A stretch of DNA of 64,000 nucleotides from Planifilum fulgidum (GTDB lineage: Bacteria > Bacillota > Bacilli > Thermoactinomycetales > DSM-44946), in contig NZ_FOOK01000002.1 in assembly GCF_900113175.1 (NCBI RefSeq), positions 51,983 through 115,982 of the forward strand. The letters are read 5' to 3'. The notes beneath the pieces are model-generated. The model made no database searches and was not told the DNA's origin. It saw only the letters and a program-made list of their open reading frames with translations. Shown here in pieces: positions 52,086 to 61,549 of this stretch. The stretch's first letter is position 1. Each line of letters begins with the position of its first letter. The position numbers and the translations under genes were made by a program.

Positions 52086-54365
52086 ATGGCCAAACGGTTT
52101 TCCCGAAAGTGGAATCCGAAAAGTTGGGTCAATCTCGTCCCCACCGGACTGGGCCAGGTGAAACCGCACCATTTCCGGGAAATGTTGCGGGCTGCCTGGG
52201 AAAACCGGGATCAGCCGGGATACGCCTGGCGGATCCTACGGGACGGATGTTGCGACGGTTGCGCTCTCGGCACCATGGGAATGAGGGACTGGACCCTTCC
52301 CGGCACCCACCTCTGCATGGTTCGCCTCAACCTTTTGCGGCTGAACACCATGCCGGCGATGGACCCCGCCCTGCTCGAGGACGTCTCCCGCCTCGGGGGA
52401 AAATCGGGACGGGAACTTAGAAGCCTGGGACGCCTTGCCTATCCGATGGTCCGCCGCAGGGGGGAAAAGGGGTTCCGCCGCATCACCTGGGATGAGGCGC
52501 TGGATCTGGCGGCGGAGCGAATCCGCCGGACCAAGCCGGAACGGATCGCCTTTTACCTCACCTCCCGGGGCCTGACCAACGAGGTTTATTTCGCCGCCAA
52601 CAAAGTGGCCCGTTTTCTGGGGACCAATCACATCGACAACGCCGCACGACTGTGTCACGCCCCCAGCACCGTCGCCCTGAAAAAGGCGATCGGCTACGGA
52701 GCGACGACCATTTCCTACTCCGACTGGATCGGAACCGATCTATTGATCCTCGTCGGCACCAATCTGGCCAACAATCAGCCCGTGGCCACCAAGTACATTT
52801 ATTACGCGAAAAAGGCTGGCACCCGGGTGATCGTGGTCAACCCCTACAAGGAGGAAGGACTGGAACGTTACTGGATTCCCTCGGTCACCGAAAGCGCCCT
52901 GTTCGGCACCCGGATCATGGATGAATTTTTCCAAATCGGCACCGGCGGAGACGCCGCCTTTTTCAACGGCGCGCTGAAACATCTCGTGGAAACGGGAAAA
53001 GTGAACGAGGAATTCATCCGCAACCATACCGCCGGCTTTGAAGAGGTGCGCCGCTTCGTGTCGGAGATCGGCTGGAAGGAGCTGGAGAAATCGGCGGGAA
53101 CCTCCCGGGAAGAAATGCGCCGCTTCGCCGAAATCTACGCCCGGGCGAACAGCTCCGTCATCGTCTGGAGCATGGGCGTCACCCAGCATCGAAACGGGAC
53201 CAACAACGTGCTGTCCATCGTCAATCTCGCCCTGGCCCTCGGGCGGATCGGCAAGCCCCATTCCGGCCTTTGCCCCATCCGCGGCCACTCCGGGGTGCAG
53301 GGAGGGGCCGAAATGGGAGCGGTCCCCGACAGTTACGGCATGGACCGTCCGGTGGATGAGGAGACGGCAAAGGCGATCGGGGAGCTGTGGGGTTTTCCCG
53401 TTCCCGACCGGCCGGGAATGAAAGCGTCCAGTATGATCCAGGCGGCCCATGACGGAAAGTTGGACGTCCTCTACTCCATCGGCGGCAACTTTCTGGAGAC
53501 CCTTCCCGATCCGGACTTCGTTCGCGAAGCGATCGCCCGCGTGCCCCTCCGCATCCACCAGGACATCGTCTTAAATCCGCAGATGCTGGTGGAACCCCGG
53601 GATCCGCAAGGGACGGTCCTCCTGCTTCCCGGGAGAACCCGATACGAAACGCCGGGAGGCGTCACGGAGACCACCACCGAACGGCGGGTGATCTTCAGCC
53701 CGGAAATCCCCGGTCCCCGCATCGGCGAAACCCGGCCGGAATGGGAAATTCCCGTGCAGATCGCCGAGCGGGTCCATCCCGACCGGGCGCACCTGATCCA
53801 TTACGACGGCACCGCACAAATCCGGGAAGACATCAGCCGGATCATTCCGGCCTACGACGGCATTCAACACCTCAAGAAAAAGGGGGACAACTTCCAGTGG
53901 GGAGGTCCCCGGCTCTGCGAAGGCTACAAATTCAACACGCCGGACGGCCGGGCCCGCTTCCACATCGCCCGATTGCCGGAGGACTCCCTCCCGGAAGGCC
54001 GCTTCATCCTCAGCACGCGGCGCGGCAAACAATTCAACAGCATCGTGTGGGGGGAACGCGATCCCCTGACGGGCGCCGGGCGCGACGAGGTCTTCATCTC
54101 CCGGCAGGATGCAAAGCGGCTGGGCCTGGAAGAAGGGGACCCGATCCTGCTCCGTTCCGAGTCCGGAGAATACCGGGGCCGGGTCAAAATCGCCCGCATC
54201 CGCCCCGGAAACCTGCAGGTTCATTGGCCTGAGGGAAATGTGCTCATCCCCTATCGGCGGTTCGATCCCGACAGCGGCGAACCGGACTACAACGCCGTGG
54301 TGGAGGCGATCCCCCTGAATGGCCGAGAAACCGGGTCCGAAACCGCCTCGGCGGGGGAAGGCTGA
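52086..54365 (+). CDS. Formate dehydrogenase-like molybdopterin oxidoreductase (FdhF/YdeP type), Cys form
   Basis: 759 aa. An N-terminal cysteine cluster ([10 protein letters not shown], about 53-62, and a Cys near 80) may hold an Fe-S cluster. The Mo/bis-MGD domains include [16 protein letters not shown], and the active-site ligand is Cys in [18 protein letters not shown] (about 197), where Sec-containing formate dehydrogenases have UGA. The C-terminal part ([27 protein letters not shown]) fits a TIGR01701-like alpha-subunit. No partner subunit follows. Substrate unproven; fdhD linkage supports formate-type chemistry. Confidence 0.88.
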   Translation: MAKRFSRKWNPKSWVNLVPTGLGQVKPHHFREMLRAAWENRDQPGYAWRILRDGCCDGCALGTMGMRDWTLPGTHLCMVRLNLLRLNTMPAMDPALLEDVSRLGGKSGRELRSLGRLAYPMVRRRGEKGFRRITWDEALDLAAERIRRTKPERIAFYLTSRGLTNEVYFAANKVARFLGTNHIDNAARLCHAPSTVALKKAIGYGATTISYSDWIGTDLLILVGTNLANNQPVATKYIYYAKKAGTRVIVVNPYKEEGLERYWIPSVTESALFGTRIMDEFFQIGTGGDAAFFNGALKHLVETGKVNEEFIRNHTAGFEEVRRFVSEIGWKELEKSAGTSREEMRRFAEIYARANSSVIVWSMGVTQHRNGTNNVLSIVNLALALGRIGKPHSGLCPIRGHSGVQGGAEMGAVPDSYGMDRPVDEETAKAIGELWGFPVPDRPGMKASSMIQAAHDGKLDVLYSIGGNFLETLPDPDFVREAIARVPLRIHQDIVLNPQMLVEPRDPQGTVLLLPGRTRYETPGGVTETTTERRVIFSPEIPGPRIGETRPEWEIPVQIAERVHPDRAHLIHYDGTAQIREDISRIIPAYDGIQHLKKKGDNFQWGGPRLCEGYKFNTPDGRARFHIARLPEDSLPEGRFILSTRRGKQFNSIVWGERDPLTGAGRDEVFISRQDAKRLGLEEGDPILLRSESGEYRGRVKIARIRPGNLQVHWPEGNVLIPYRRFDPDSGEPDYNAVVEAIPLNGRETGSETASAGEG

Positions 54366-54430
54366 TCCCTTCACATCCGCGAAGAAAAGGAAATCCGCCA
54401 AAAGTGGATTTATGACCGCCGCAACACGGG

Positions 54431-54466
54431 CCGTTTTTCCCGGATGGGGAAAAACGGTGTTTTTTT
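54431..54466 (+). terminator. Terminator of the molybdopterin oxidoreductase gene
   Basis: CCGTTTTTCCC pairs with GGGAAAAACGG around a short loop, followed by TGTTTTTTT. It lies 66 bases after the stop. Confidence 0.85.
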
Positions 54467-54584
54467 ATCCCCAGCCAAGAACATTCCCTGAAAAAGAAGG
54501 AAAACCATTCCTCGATGGCGTAATGAAAGAAAATCCGGGACCCGAAAGAAAAACGGACGCCGAACCAAAGGGAGGGAAGAAAAG

Positions 54585-56939
54585 ATGGAATGGATTGTCA
54601 TCATCGGACTCATTATTTATTTGATTTTCGAAAGGGACAGAACCAACCGTCTGGAACGCGAATTGAAGGAATTGAAACAAAGGATCGCTCCCTTGCATCG
54701 GCCGGATCCCGGCGCCCATGTCCAAGGCCTCCCACAAGACGAACGGCGCCGCGCCGCCGGGGATTCATCGATGCTTCCCCATCCGGTTTCGGTTTCCCGG
54801 GAAAAGGAGCTTAAGGAGAAACCTTCGCCTTTCGGTCCGGGCAAAAAACCGGAACCGGCGGTTCCTCGTCCCGTTCCGGCCGGAGGAAAAGCGGCCTCCG
54901 TCACTTCCCCCCGCCGCTCCCGTTCCGAATGGGAACAGCTGATCGGGGGAAAATGGATGAACCGGGTCGGGGCGTTTGCCCTGATTTTGGGCATCGGGTT
55001 TTTCCTCAAATACGCCTTTGACAACAATCTGATCCCCGAATGGATGCGCGTGCTGATCGGATTCCTGGCCGGAGCCGGTCTGTTGATCGCCGGCGGCCGC
55101 TTTTCGAGAAAGGGATTGCCCATCTTCGCCCAAGGGCTGGTGGGAGCGGGAATCGCCGTTTTATATCTCTCCGTGTACGCTTCCTTCAACTTTTACCACT
55201 TGGTCCCGCAAATGGCGGCTTTTGTGGGCATGTCAGGAGTCACCGTCCTCGCCTTTCAACAGGCGATGCGCCATCATTCCCTGGCCGTCTCCCTGCTGGG
55301 ATGGACCGGAGGTTATCTGACGCCCTTTCTTCTCAGCACGGGAGAAGCCCAGTCGTTGGGACTTCTCACCTATCTCGCCCTGCTGACGGCGGGAGTTTTG
55401 CTGGTGATCGCCAAAAGGGAGCAGTGGATCGTCCTGTTGCCCCTGACCTTTGTCGCCACATACCTGGTATTCGGATTCTGGCGCTCCGAGATGTTCTCCG
55501 CGGATGAGACCGGGATTGCCCTCGCCTTTGCCGTGGTTTATTGGGGTCTTTTCCACGGACTGGACCTTTTCTGCTGGCTGAAAAGGGTGAAGTCCCACGC
55601 GGTGATCCGCCGGATCGTCAGCGCCTTCAACGCCTTGTTCTTCACCGTCATCGTTTACGACCTGGTGAGCTTTGAGGCGAGCGATTGGACAGCCGCGGCC
55701 CTTTTGCTCATCGGCATGGCTTACGGGGGCTCCTTCCTGATGGCGGACCGGATGAAACCCTTCCCCAAGCCGATCCGGGGACAGCTTTCCCAGTGTCTGT
55801 TCATCGCCGCCGGCCTGGTCGTCCTGGCCACCCTGGACCGGTTTTCCGGATACACCCTGACGGTTCTCTGGGGATTGGAAGCCTGTCTCATGGCCTTCTG
55901 GGGCATTTCCAAAAAACACCGACCCCTGTGGCTGACCGCATTGGGATTGTTCGGGCTGATCCCGCTTCACCTCGCCTACAGCGCCGCGGCAAATCCGATT
56001 CCCGTCGCCGACTTCATCCCGCTGTTCAACATGCGGGCGTTCGCCTCGATAGCGACGGCGGGGGCGCTCGGCGCCGGTGCGTACATCTACCGGCGGCTGA
56101 AGGGAACCTGGAGGTCGGTCCCGACCATCCTGCATCTTCTTTGGTGCATCTTGCTCTTCGTCTGGCTCACGGGGGAAGTCCACCAGTTCTTCGGGAAGCT
56201 GATGCTGGAAGAGTCGGGAATGCGGCGGCAACTTCTCGAAATCCGGCAGGTCTGGAGCATCGCGGGGGTGTGGCTGGCCTATGCCCTTCTCCTCATCCGG
56301 ATCGGTCTGGTGAAAAAGAAGCCCCCTCTCGTCTTCGCCGGCCTCGGCGCGATGGTGTTCGCCTTCGGAACCGGCTTCATCCTCGGCTGGTTCTACGACC
56401 CCATCGCCCTTTACACACCGGTGCTTAATGTCCGTTTCCTCATGTTGGCACTGATCGCCCTGGCCGTCTATCTCACGGGACGATGGCTGCGCGGGGAGAA
56501 GAAATTCCATGTCAAGGGGCTGTCCATTGTCATCTCCGTCGTGATCGGTTTCGTCCTGTTCCAAATGATGACGGCCGAAACCCTTGACTACTACCGCCAG
56601 GCGGCCCACCTGCTGGAGGAGCAGGGGGCGTCCCCGGAGGAGATTTACCGCCTGTCCAACCGGGAACAGCTGACGTTATCGATGGTGTGGATTTTCTACT
56701 CCCTCGCGCTGATGGCCATGGGAATCTGGCGCCGAAAACAAGGGGCGCGGATGATGGCCTTCGGACTGTTCGGCCTGACCGTCCTGAAAATCTTCCTCTT
56801 CGACCTGTCTTTTCTCGAGACGCTCTACCGCATCATCTCCTTCATCGCGCTCGGTTTGATTCTGATCGGGGTCTCTTACGTGTACAGCCGGTACAAAGGC
56901 CTGTTTATGCCCGATGACAGAAAAAAAGCGGCCGAATGA
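54585..56939 (+). CDS. DUF2339 polytopic membrane protein
   Basis: 784 aa. N-terminal helix plus a short coiled coil (RTNRLERELKELKQRI), a proline/charge-rich linker to about residue 110, the WEQLIGGKWMNRVGAFALILGIGFFLKYAF signature-like region (about 116-145) and then some 18-20 helices to the end. This is the layout of DUF2339 proteins, whose role is unknown. The AGGGAGGG site lies upstream of the ATG. Confidence 0.88.
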   Translation: MEWIVIIGLIIYLIFERDRTNRLERELKELKQRIAPLHRPDPGAHVQGLPQDERRRAAGDSSMLPHPVSVSREKELKEKPSPFGPGKKPEPAVPRPVPAGGKAASVTSPRRSRSEWEQLIGGKWMNRVGAFALILGIGFFLKYAFDNNLIPEWMRVLIGFLAGAGLLIAGGRFSRKGLPIFAQGLVGAGIAVLYLSVYASFNFYHLVPQMAAFVGMSGVTVLAFQQAMRHHSLAVSLLGWTGGYLTPFLLSTGEAQSLGLLTYLALLTAGVLLVIAKREQWIVLLPLTFVATYLVFGFWRSEMFSADETGIALAFAVVYWGLFHGLDLFCWLKRVKSHAVIRRIVSAFNALFFTVIVYDLVSFEASDWTAAALLLIGMAYGGSFLMADRMKPFPKPIRGQLSQCLFIAAGLVVLATLDRFSGYTLTVLWGLEACLMAFWGISKKHRPLWLTALGLFGLIPLHLAYSAAANPIPVADFIPLFNMRAFASIATAGALGAGAYIYRRLKGTWRSVPTILHLLWCILLFVWLTGEVHQFFGKLMLEESGMRRQLLEIRQVWSIAGVWLAYALLLIRIGLVKKKPPLVFAGLGAMVFAFGTGFILGWFYDPIALYTPVLNVRFLMLALIALAVYLTGRWLRGEKKFHVKGLSIVISVVIGFVLFQMMTAETLDYYRQAAHLLEEQGASPEEIYRLSNREQLTLSMVWIFYSLALMAMGIWRRKQGARMMAFGLFGLTVLKIFLFDLSFLETLYRIISFIALGLILIGVSYVYSRYKGLFMPDDRKKAAE

Positions 56940-56949
56940 AAAAACACCG

Positions 56950-56978
56950 AAAAGGACGGGATGGGTCCCGTCCTTTTT
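56950..56978. terminator. Terminator between convergent genes
   Basis: AAAAGGACGGG pairs with CCCGTCCTTTTT around ATGGGT-type loop bases. It serves the DUF2339 gene (+) and the small gene at 57005 (-). Confidence 0.85.
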
Positions 56979-57004
56979 CCGCCCCATTTTCGGCCGCCCA
57001 AAGT

Positions 57005-57268
57005 TCATCGGAGGCAGTTGTCGGATCCGTCTGCGATGGCCAGTTCGTTTTCCAGGGAATTGATCACGTTAACATAATAATGGGCCGCTTTGTCCTCCTG
57101 CCCGTCCCGCATCAGATCCCGGTAGGTCTTATAACATTCGCAAAGCAGTTGAAACTTCTTCCGGAACTCCTCCTCGGACAAGATCGGAGGACGGCCGTCC
57201 CCTTCCTCCGACCAGAACATCTTGTAGCGTTCCAAATAGGCCTCATAGGAGGAAACATCGCGGATCAT
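57005..57268 (-). CDS. Conserved hypothetical protein
   Basis: 87 aa, mostly helical and acidic, with aromatic-rich N-terminus (SSYEAYLERYKMFWSEEG) and two cysteines in LLCECYKTYRDLM. No domain is recognised; it has the look of a small Bacillales housekeeping protein. Start ATG 57268; a divergent gene is not present, and it is transcribed toward the shared terminator. Confidence 0.65.
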   Translation of the reverse strand: MIRDVSSYEAYLERYKMFWSEEGDGRPPILSEEEFRKKFQLLCECYKTYRDLMRDGQEDKAAHYYVNVINSLENELAIADGSDNCLR

Positions 57269-57351
57269 GCCTTCATCTCCCTGAGAAGGGCTTTGCCCTT
57301 AGCTTGCCGCAAACCGCCCCCACTTATCCGCGCCCTTTCCTTTTCCAGCAT

Positions 57352-58143
57352 TCACCGCCGGACCACCCCCGACATCTCTCCGCGGATGATTTCCAGCAAT
57401 CCCTCCGCCATCAGCTGGTAACCCCGATCGTTGGGATGGATTTCATCGGCCAACCAGTTGCGGTCATCGGGGAGCAGGCGGCGATCCACATCGATCACCG
57501 TCGTGGCGGGATAGTCGCGGGCCACCTCCTTCATCCCTTGGTTCCATTGAATGATCCGTTTCCGGACGACCGAAAAATAGGGTTCCTCCGGACCCAGGGG
57601 ATTGTAAAGGGAGGTGATCAACACCGGGGCGCGGGGATTGCACGCCCGGATCTTTTCCAGGATGGCCCGCAGGTTATTCAGATACCGGTTTTGGATGTGC
57701 CGAAACTCCATCAGGGCATCGACGGGATTGCCGCGAAGGAGCAATTCCTTCAGGAGATCGTTTCCGCCGATGGTAATGGAAATCAGGTCCGACTCCCGAA
57801 CTTTTGCCAAGAGATCGCGATTGTCCAGGGATCGCAGCAGTTGGTCCGACGTCTGTCCCGAAACGGCCCGGTTGTCCAAGTGGACATCGATCCCTTCCCC
57901 TTTGAGATATTCCGCAACCCAGTAACCGTAGCCCGCCTCCTTCACCGATCCCTTTCCCAGGGCGACCGAATCGCCGAGGACCAGATAATCCAACCTGCCT
58001 TCCTCGGCCGCGATCTTTCTTAGCTCCCGAAGAAATCCCCCCTCCCGGGGGATGTCTGCGGGTTTCGACGGACCCAACAGTGCCCACAGGCCGGCGAAAC
58101 CCGTCGCCAACAGCACTGCCCCGATCGCCATCACCCTGCGCAT
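57352..58143 (-). CDS. GDSL-family lipase/esterase with N-terminal membrane anchor
   Basis: 263 aa. An N-terminal hydrophobic segment (about 4-24) acts as signal peptide or anchor. The SGNH blocks are LVLGDSVALGKG (Ser about 58), SGQTSDQLL (Gly), ISITIGGNDLLKE (Asn) and DEIHPNDRGYQLMA (Asp and His). It hydrolyses ester bonds outside the membrane; many Bacillus relatives are YpmR-like. ATG 58143 gives a basic MRR start. Confidence 0.88.
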   Translation of the reverse strand: MRRVMAIGAVLLATGFAGLWALLGPSKPADIPREGGFLRELRKIAAEEGRLDYLVLGDSVALGKGSVKEAGYGYWVAEYLKGEGIDVHLDNRAVSGQTSDQLLRSLDNRDLLAKVRESDLISITIGGNDLLKELLLRGNPVDALMEFRHIQNRYLNNLRAILEKIRACNPRAPVLITSLYNPLGPEEPYFSVVRKRIIQWNQGMKEVARDYPATTVIDVDRRLLPDDRNWLADEIHPNDRGYQLMAEGLLEIIRGEMSGVVRR

Positions 58144-58267
58144 GTTCACGACACTCACCCCAATGGTTTTAACCGTTCCTCATCCTTATCGTACCGAACC
58201 TGTATTACACCTCTATTTTGTTAAGATTACAGTTGTTTATTCCTTTTAATGGAAAAAATAACATAAT

Positions 58268-58297
58268 AAAAAAAGACGCGCCATCACGCGTCTTTCG
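58268..58297 (-). terminator. Terminator of rnpB
   Basis: AAAGACGCG pairs with CGCGTCTTT around a CATCAC-type loop; on the minus strand a run of seven T follows. It lies directly after the RNase P RNA 3' end. Confidence 0.85.
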
Positions 58298-58307
58298 GCA
58301 AGCTCGT

Positions 58308-58740
58308 GAGGAAAGCAAACCATAAGCCGAGTTCTGTGCTCCGGGTGGTGTTGCGGCGGCTTGCCCCGCCTCCCACCCCTTGGAGTGGCAACCATCTATC
58401 TAGGCCGTGCATTGCTGCACGGCTCCAGCGACCTACCCGGGATCGCTGCGGGCCACAGCTGCACGTCCGAAGACGTGCTGATCCCCTACTAGGTCTTGCT
58501 CCGGGTGGGGTTTACCTAGCCAGCATGTCTCCATGCTGCTGGTGCGCTCTTACCGCACCGTTGCACCCTTGCCTGTGAAGCGCCCGCCGGGCGCTTCCAT
58601 CGGCGGTCTGCATTTCTGTGGCACTAGCCTTGGGGTCGCCCCCACCGGCCGTTAGCCGGCACCCTGCCCTGTGGAGCTCGGACTTTCCTCCCGTGGGGCC
58701 TTGCGGCACTCCACCGGCGGTTGCCTGGCTTACTTTCCTC
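58308..58740 (-). ncRNA. rnpB: RNase P RNA (A-type architecture)
   Basis: About 433 nt. Ends are set by P1: 5' GAGGAAAGTAAGCC pairs with 3' GGTTTGCTTTCCTC. Conserved core seen on the minus strand: GAGGAAAGTCCGAGCTCC, AGGGCAGGGTGCCGGCTAAC, AAGGGTG...GGTGCGGTAAGAGCGCACC, CCACCCGGAGCAAG, then CCTAGATAGATGG and ACAGAACTCGGCTTA. The CAGGGTGC/GGTAA core, P15-P17 hairpins and ACAGAA-C-GGCTTA 3' end follow the E. coli (A) form and not the Bacillus (B) form, which ends differently and has P5.1/P10.1/P15.1. Confidence 0.95.
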
Positions 58741-58748
58741 ATCCACGG

Positions 58749-58778
58749 ATTATACATTCTAACAAAGCTTGAGGTCAA
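58749..58778 (-). promoter_or_regulatory. Promoter of rnpB
   Basis: On the minus strand: TTGACC, an 18-base spacer, TATAAT. The expected +1 falls about seven bases after the -10, matching the 5' end of the RNA drawn from P1. Confidence 0.85.
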
Positions 58779-58805
58779 ACACAACACACACATATTGGAA
58801 ACTGC

Positions 58806-59915
58806 TCAAAGGAACTGGAAGGGATCGCGGTGTACGTTCGTCGGAACGACCTTCATCCCCGGAGGAGCCCACTTTTCCCGCAGAATTTGGCAAACCCGCT
58901 CCAGGACCAGACGCTCCACATGATGGCCCGGATCGATCAGCGCAAGGCCGGCGGCCAAGGCATCCAGGGCCGTATGGTAGTCGATATCGCCGGTGATGAA
59001 AACATCCGCCCCGCGCTCCAAGGCCGTCCGGGCGTAGCGGCCGCCCGAGCCGCCCAAAACCGCCACGGTGGATACCGGGCGATCCGGATCTCCGACCAGG
59101 CGAAGGGCGGGGATTCCGTAGGCCTGCTTCACCCTTTCGGCCAGGTCTTTCAGGCGGGTTTTTTCCGGCAACCGCCCGATCCGCCCCAGCCCGAAGGATC
59201 GGCCGGGAAGGTCCAGGGGATAGATGTCGTAGGCCACTTCTTCATAGGGGTGCGCTTCCAGCATGGCTTGCACCACCCGGGCCTGAGCCGACTCGGGAAC
59301 GATCGTCTCCAGCCGCACTTCCTCCACCTGCTCCAGCTTTCCCTGCTGCCCGATGTAGGGATTCGTTCCCTCGCGGGGAAGAAACGTGCCCGTCCCCCGG
59401 GAATTGAAGGTGCAGTGGCTGTAGTTGCCGATCCATCCCGCCCCCGCTTCGCACATGGCATTCAAAACGTTCATGTGGTGATCCTCGGGGACAAACACGA
59501 CGATCTTTTTCAACCGCTCCCGGAAATGGGGAGCCAGCACTTCCGCGTTTTCCAGCCCCAGCTTTTCCGCCAGGACGTCGTTGACCCCCCCGGCCGCGGT
59601 GTCCAGATTGGTGTGGGCCACATACACATTGATGCCGTTTTTCAACAATTTCGCCGCCAACCGACCCGCCGGCCGGTCCCCGCGCAAATGGTGAAGGGGA
59701 CGATAGATCAACGCATGATGGCTGACGATCCAGTTGGCCCCGAGGCGCAAGGCTTCGTCAACCACTTCCTCCGTCACGTCCAGCGTGACCAAGACTCCGG
59801 TCACTTCCGCCCCGGGATCCCCCACCTGAAGGCCGATCGGATCCCTTTCCACCGCCAGGGACGGAGGCGCCCATTCCTCCAGGGCGCGGATCAGGGATTC
59901 TCCTCGCACAGCCAC
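58806..59915 (-). CDS. yqfO: Nif3-like dinuclear metal centre protein (YqfO)
   Basis: 369 aa, the long Bacillus-type form with a PII-like insert. Metal ligands are seen as SHHALIYRPLHHL (about 65-77), AHTNLDTAAGGVND and, near the end, GDIDYHTALDA and DPGHHVERL. The insert (about 130-235) begins VVFVPEDHHMNVLNAM. It is often annotated as GTP cyclohydrolase I type 2, but the real function is not settled. GTG 59915 follows GGAGG at eight bases and overlaps trmK by 25 bases. trmK-yqfO is a standard Bacillales pair. Confidence 0.92.
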   Translation of the reverse strand: MAVRGESLIRALEEWAPPSLAVERDPIGLQVGDPGAEVTGVLVTLDVTEEVVDEALRLGANWIVSHHALIYRPLHHLRGDRPAGRLAAKLLKNGINVYVAHTNLDTAAGGVNDVLAEKLGLENAEVLAPHFRERLKKIVVFVPEDHHMNVLNAMCEAGAGWIGNYSHCTFNSRGTGTFLPREGTNPYIGQQGKLEQVEEVRLETIVPESAQARVVQAMLEAHPYEEVAYDIYPLDLPGRSFGLGRIGRLPEKTRLKDLAERVKQAYGIPALRLVGDPDRPVSTVAVLGGSGGRYARTALERGADVFITGDIDYHTALDALAAGLALIDPGHHVERLVLERVCQILREKWAPPGMKVVPTNVHRDPFQFL

Positions 59916-60646
59916 TTCCTCAACCTCCTCCATTGGGCGATTTCTTCCTCCAGCTGCGCCGCCCGCCGGGCCGCCTCCTCCGTCCGGCCGGCCCGGACCC
60001 GCTCGAGGATTCGTTCGCGGGCGGCCAGTTCCTGAAGCCATTTTTTGATCAGCAAGGGATGTTTTTCCCTCCAGAGGAGGGGACCGAGCAGGAGCAATTG
60101 CTCCTCCGATGCGGGCGGCTGCCGGTACAACGCTTCGTCCTCTCCCCGCTCCGCGGCGATGATTTCATACAGGGTTCCCCCTTCTTCCACGAGGGTCTCC
60201 CCCACGGGCGCCCACCCGTTTTGTCTGAGCCACCGCCGCACCCGCTCCCCTCCGGTGTTGGGTTGAAGAACGAGCCGAAAGGCGCCGGACAGCTTCTCCC
60301 TGCCCTGATCCAGAATCTTCGCGATGAGGGGGCCGCCCATCCCGGCGATGACGATCACATCCGCTTCGCCCTCTTTCAGGACGGAAAGCCCGTCTCCCCG
60401 GCGCACCTCGATCCGGTCCGAAAGACCCCAGCGCCGGACCTGTGATCGGGCGTTTTCGAAGGGACCTTTGTTCAATTCCCCGGCAATTCCTTTCTCAATC
60501 CGCTTCCGGAGAACCAAATGGATCAGGAGATGGGCGTGATCCGCCCCGATATCCGCCACGGTCGTCCCCGCGGGAACCCAACGGGCGACGGCCTGGAGCC
60601 GCTCGGAGCATTTCACATCCCTTGAAGGGGACGGACTAAGGGACAA
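59891..60646 (-). CDS. trmK: tRNA (adenine22-N1)-methyltransferase TrmK
   Basis: 251 aa. RLQAVARWVPAGTTVADIGADHAHL holds motif I. DVIVIAGMGGPLIAKIL, LVLQPNTGGERVRRWL and the C-terminal coiled coil (about 200-245) match TrmK. It methylates A22 of tRNA-Ser/Tyr type tRNAs. The TTG at 60646 is supported by GGGAGGG seven bases upstream; a GTG 30 bases later (VKCSERLQ) would resemble the shorter B. subtilis start. Co-translated with yqfO. Confidence 0.93.
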   Translation of the reverse strand: MSLSPSPSRDVKCSERLQAVARWVPAGTTVADIGADHAHLLIHLVLRKRIEKGIAGELNKGPFENARSQVRRWGLSDRIEVRRGDGLSVLKEGEADVIVIAGMGGPLIAKILDQGREKLSGAFRLVLQPNTGGERVRRWLRQNGWAPVGETLVEEGGTLYEIIAAERGEDEALYRQPPASEEQLLLLGPLLWREKHPLLIKKWLQELAARERILERVRAGRTEEAARRAAQLEEEIAQWRRLRKWLCEENP

Positions 60647-60673
60647 TGATGTTCCCTCCCATGAAAAACGAAA

Positions 60674-61471
60674 TCATCCGGAGAGCCGGCTTCGGGATCT
60701 TCCCCCTCCATCCCGTTCCGCACGCCGGTTCGTACCCATTATACCGGAACCGGCCTCATCTTTCGACCAGTCCAGCAGGCATTTTACGGGCAGATGATCG
60801 GATGGGCAGTCCTCCACCGAAACCACGGACGCCTCCAGGATCCGAAAATGGGATGAGCAAAAGATGTAATCGATCCGCTTGCGGGGTCGCAGACACGGAT
60901 AGGTTCCCCCGGTCACCCCGCAAAAGGAAAGGGCATCGGTCAGCCAGGGGCTGAGACGGGTCACTTCCGGCTGTTCCGGCGTCACATTCCAATCCCCCAT
61001 CACCACCATCGGACCCGTCCATTCCCGGCAGAGACCCCGGAGGGCCTCCACCTGCCGCCTGCGCATCACGGGCGTCAGCCCCAGATGGGTCACGACCAGC
61101 CGCACCGTCCTCCCTTCCCGCTCCAGATCGGCGACCAGGATCCCGCGGGGCTCGCCGACCTTCATGGAGAAGGTGAGATGGTGGTGGCGGAGAATCGGAT
61201 CCCTCGTCAGCAGGCCGTTTCCGTATCCGCCCGAAGGCAGCCCCCCATGCCGCCTCCGGAGGGTGGGACCAAAACAAGATGCCATTTTCAGCCGGCGGGA
61301 CAGCCATCCGAGCTGGTCTGCCCATCCGCTGCGGCGGTGAAAGCGGACATCCACTTCGTTCAAGCCGACCACATCGGGAGAGACGGACTCGATCACCGCG
61401 GCGATCCGCTCCAGATCCAACACCCCGTCACAGCCCAGCCCGTGGCGGATGTTGTAGGACATCACCAGCAC
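60674..61471 (-). CDS. Endonuclease/exonuclease/phosphatase-family protein
   Basis: 265 aa EEP fold. MSYNIRHGLG (Asn), LNEVD (Glu), TRD-PI and VVTHLGL, GDWNVTP (Asp, Asn), IDYIF and SDHLPV (Asp-His) are the metal-dependent catalytic motifs. GTG 61471 starts the domain just before MSYNIRHG and lies ten bases after GGAGG. No signal peptide. Substrate (nucleic acid, phosphoinositide-like or other phosphodiester) unknown. Confidence 0.85.
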   Translation of the reverse strand: MLVMSYNIRHGLGCDGVLDLERIAAVIESVSPDVVGLNEVDVRFHRRSGWADQLGWLSRRLKMASCFGPTLRRRHGGLPSGGYGNGLLTRDPILRHHHLTFSMKVGEPRGILVADLEREGRTVRLVVTHLGLTPVMRRRQVEALRGLCREWTGPMVVMGDWNVTPEQPEVTRLSPWLTDALSFCGVTGGTYPCLRPRKRIDYIFCSSHFRILEASVVSVEDCPSDHLPVKCLLDWSKDEAGSGIMGTNRRAERDGGGRSRSRLSG

Positions 61472-61549
61472 CCAACCTTCACCTCCGCGACCCACGATCT
61501 CGGCAAAACGAAAATAAGGCCGGAGGATCACCTCCGGCAACATGTTATG

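Noticed and set aside
52086-54365. Formate dehydrogenase-like gene as a selenoprotein
   Set aside because: The active-site codon is a Cys codon and the frame has no internal UGA.
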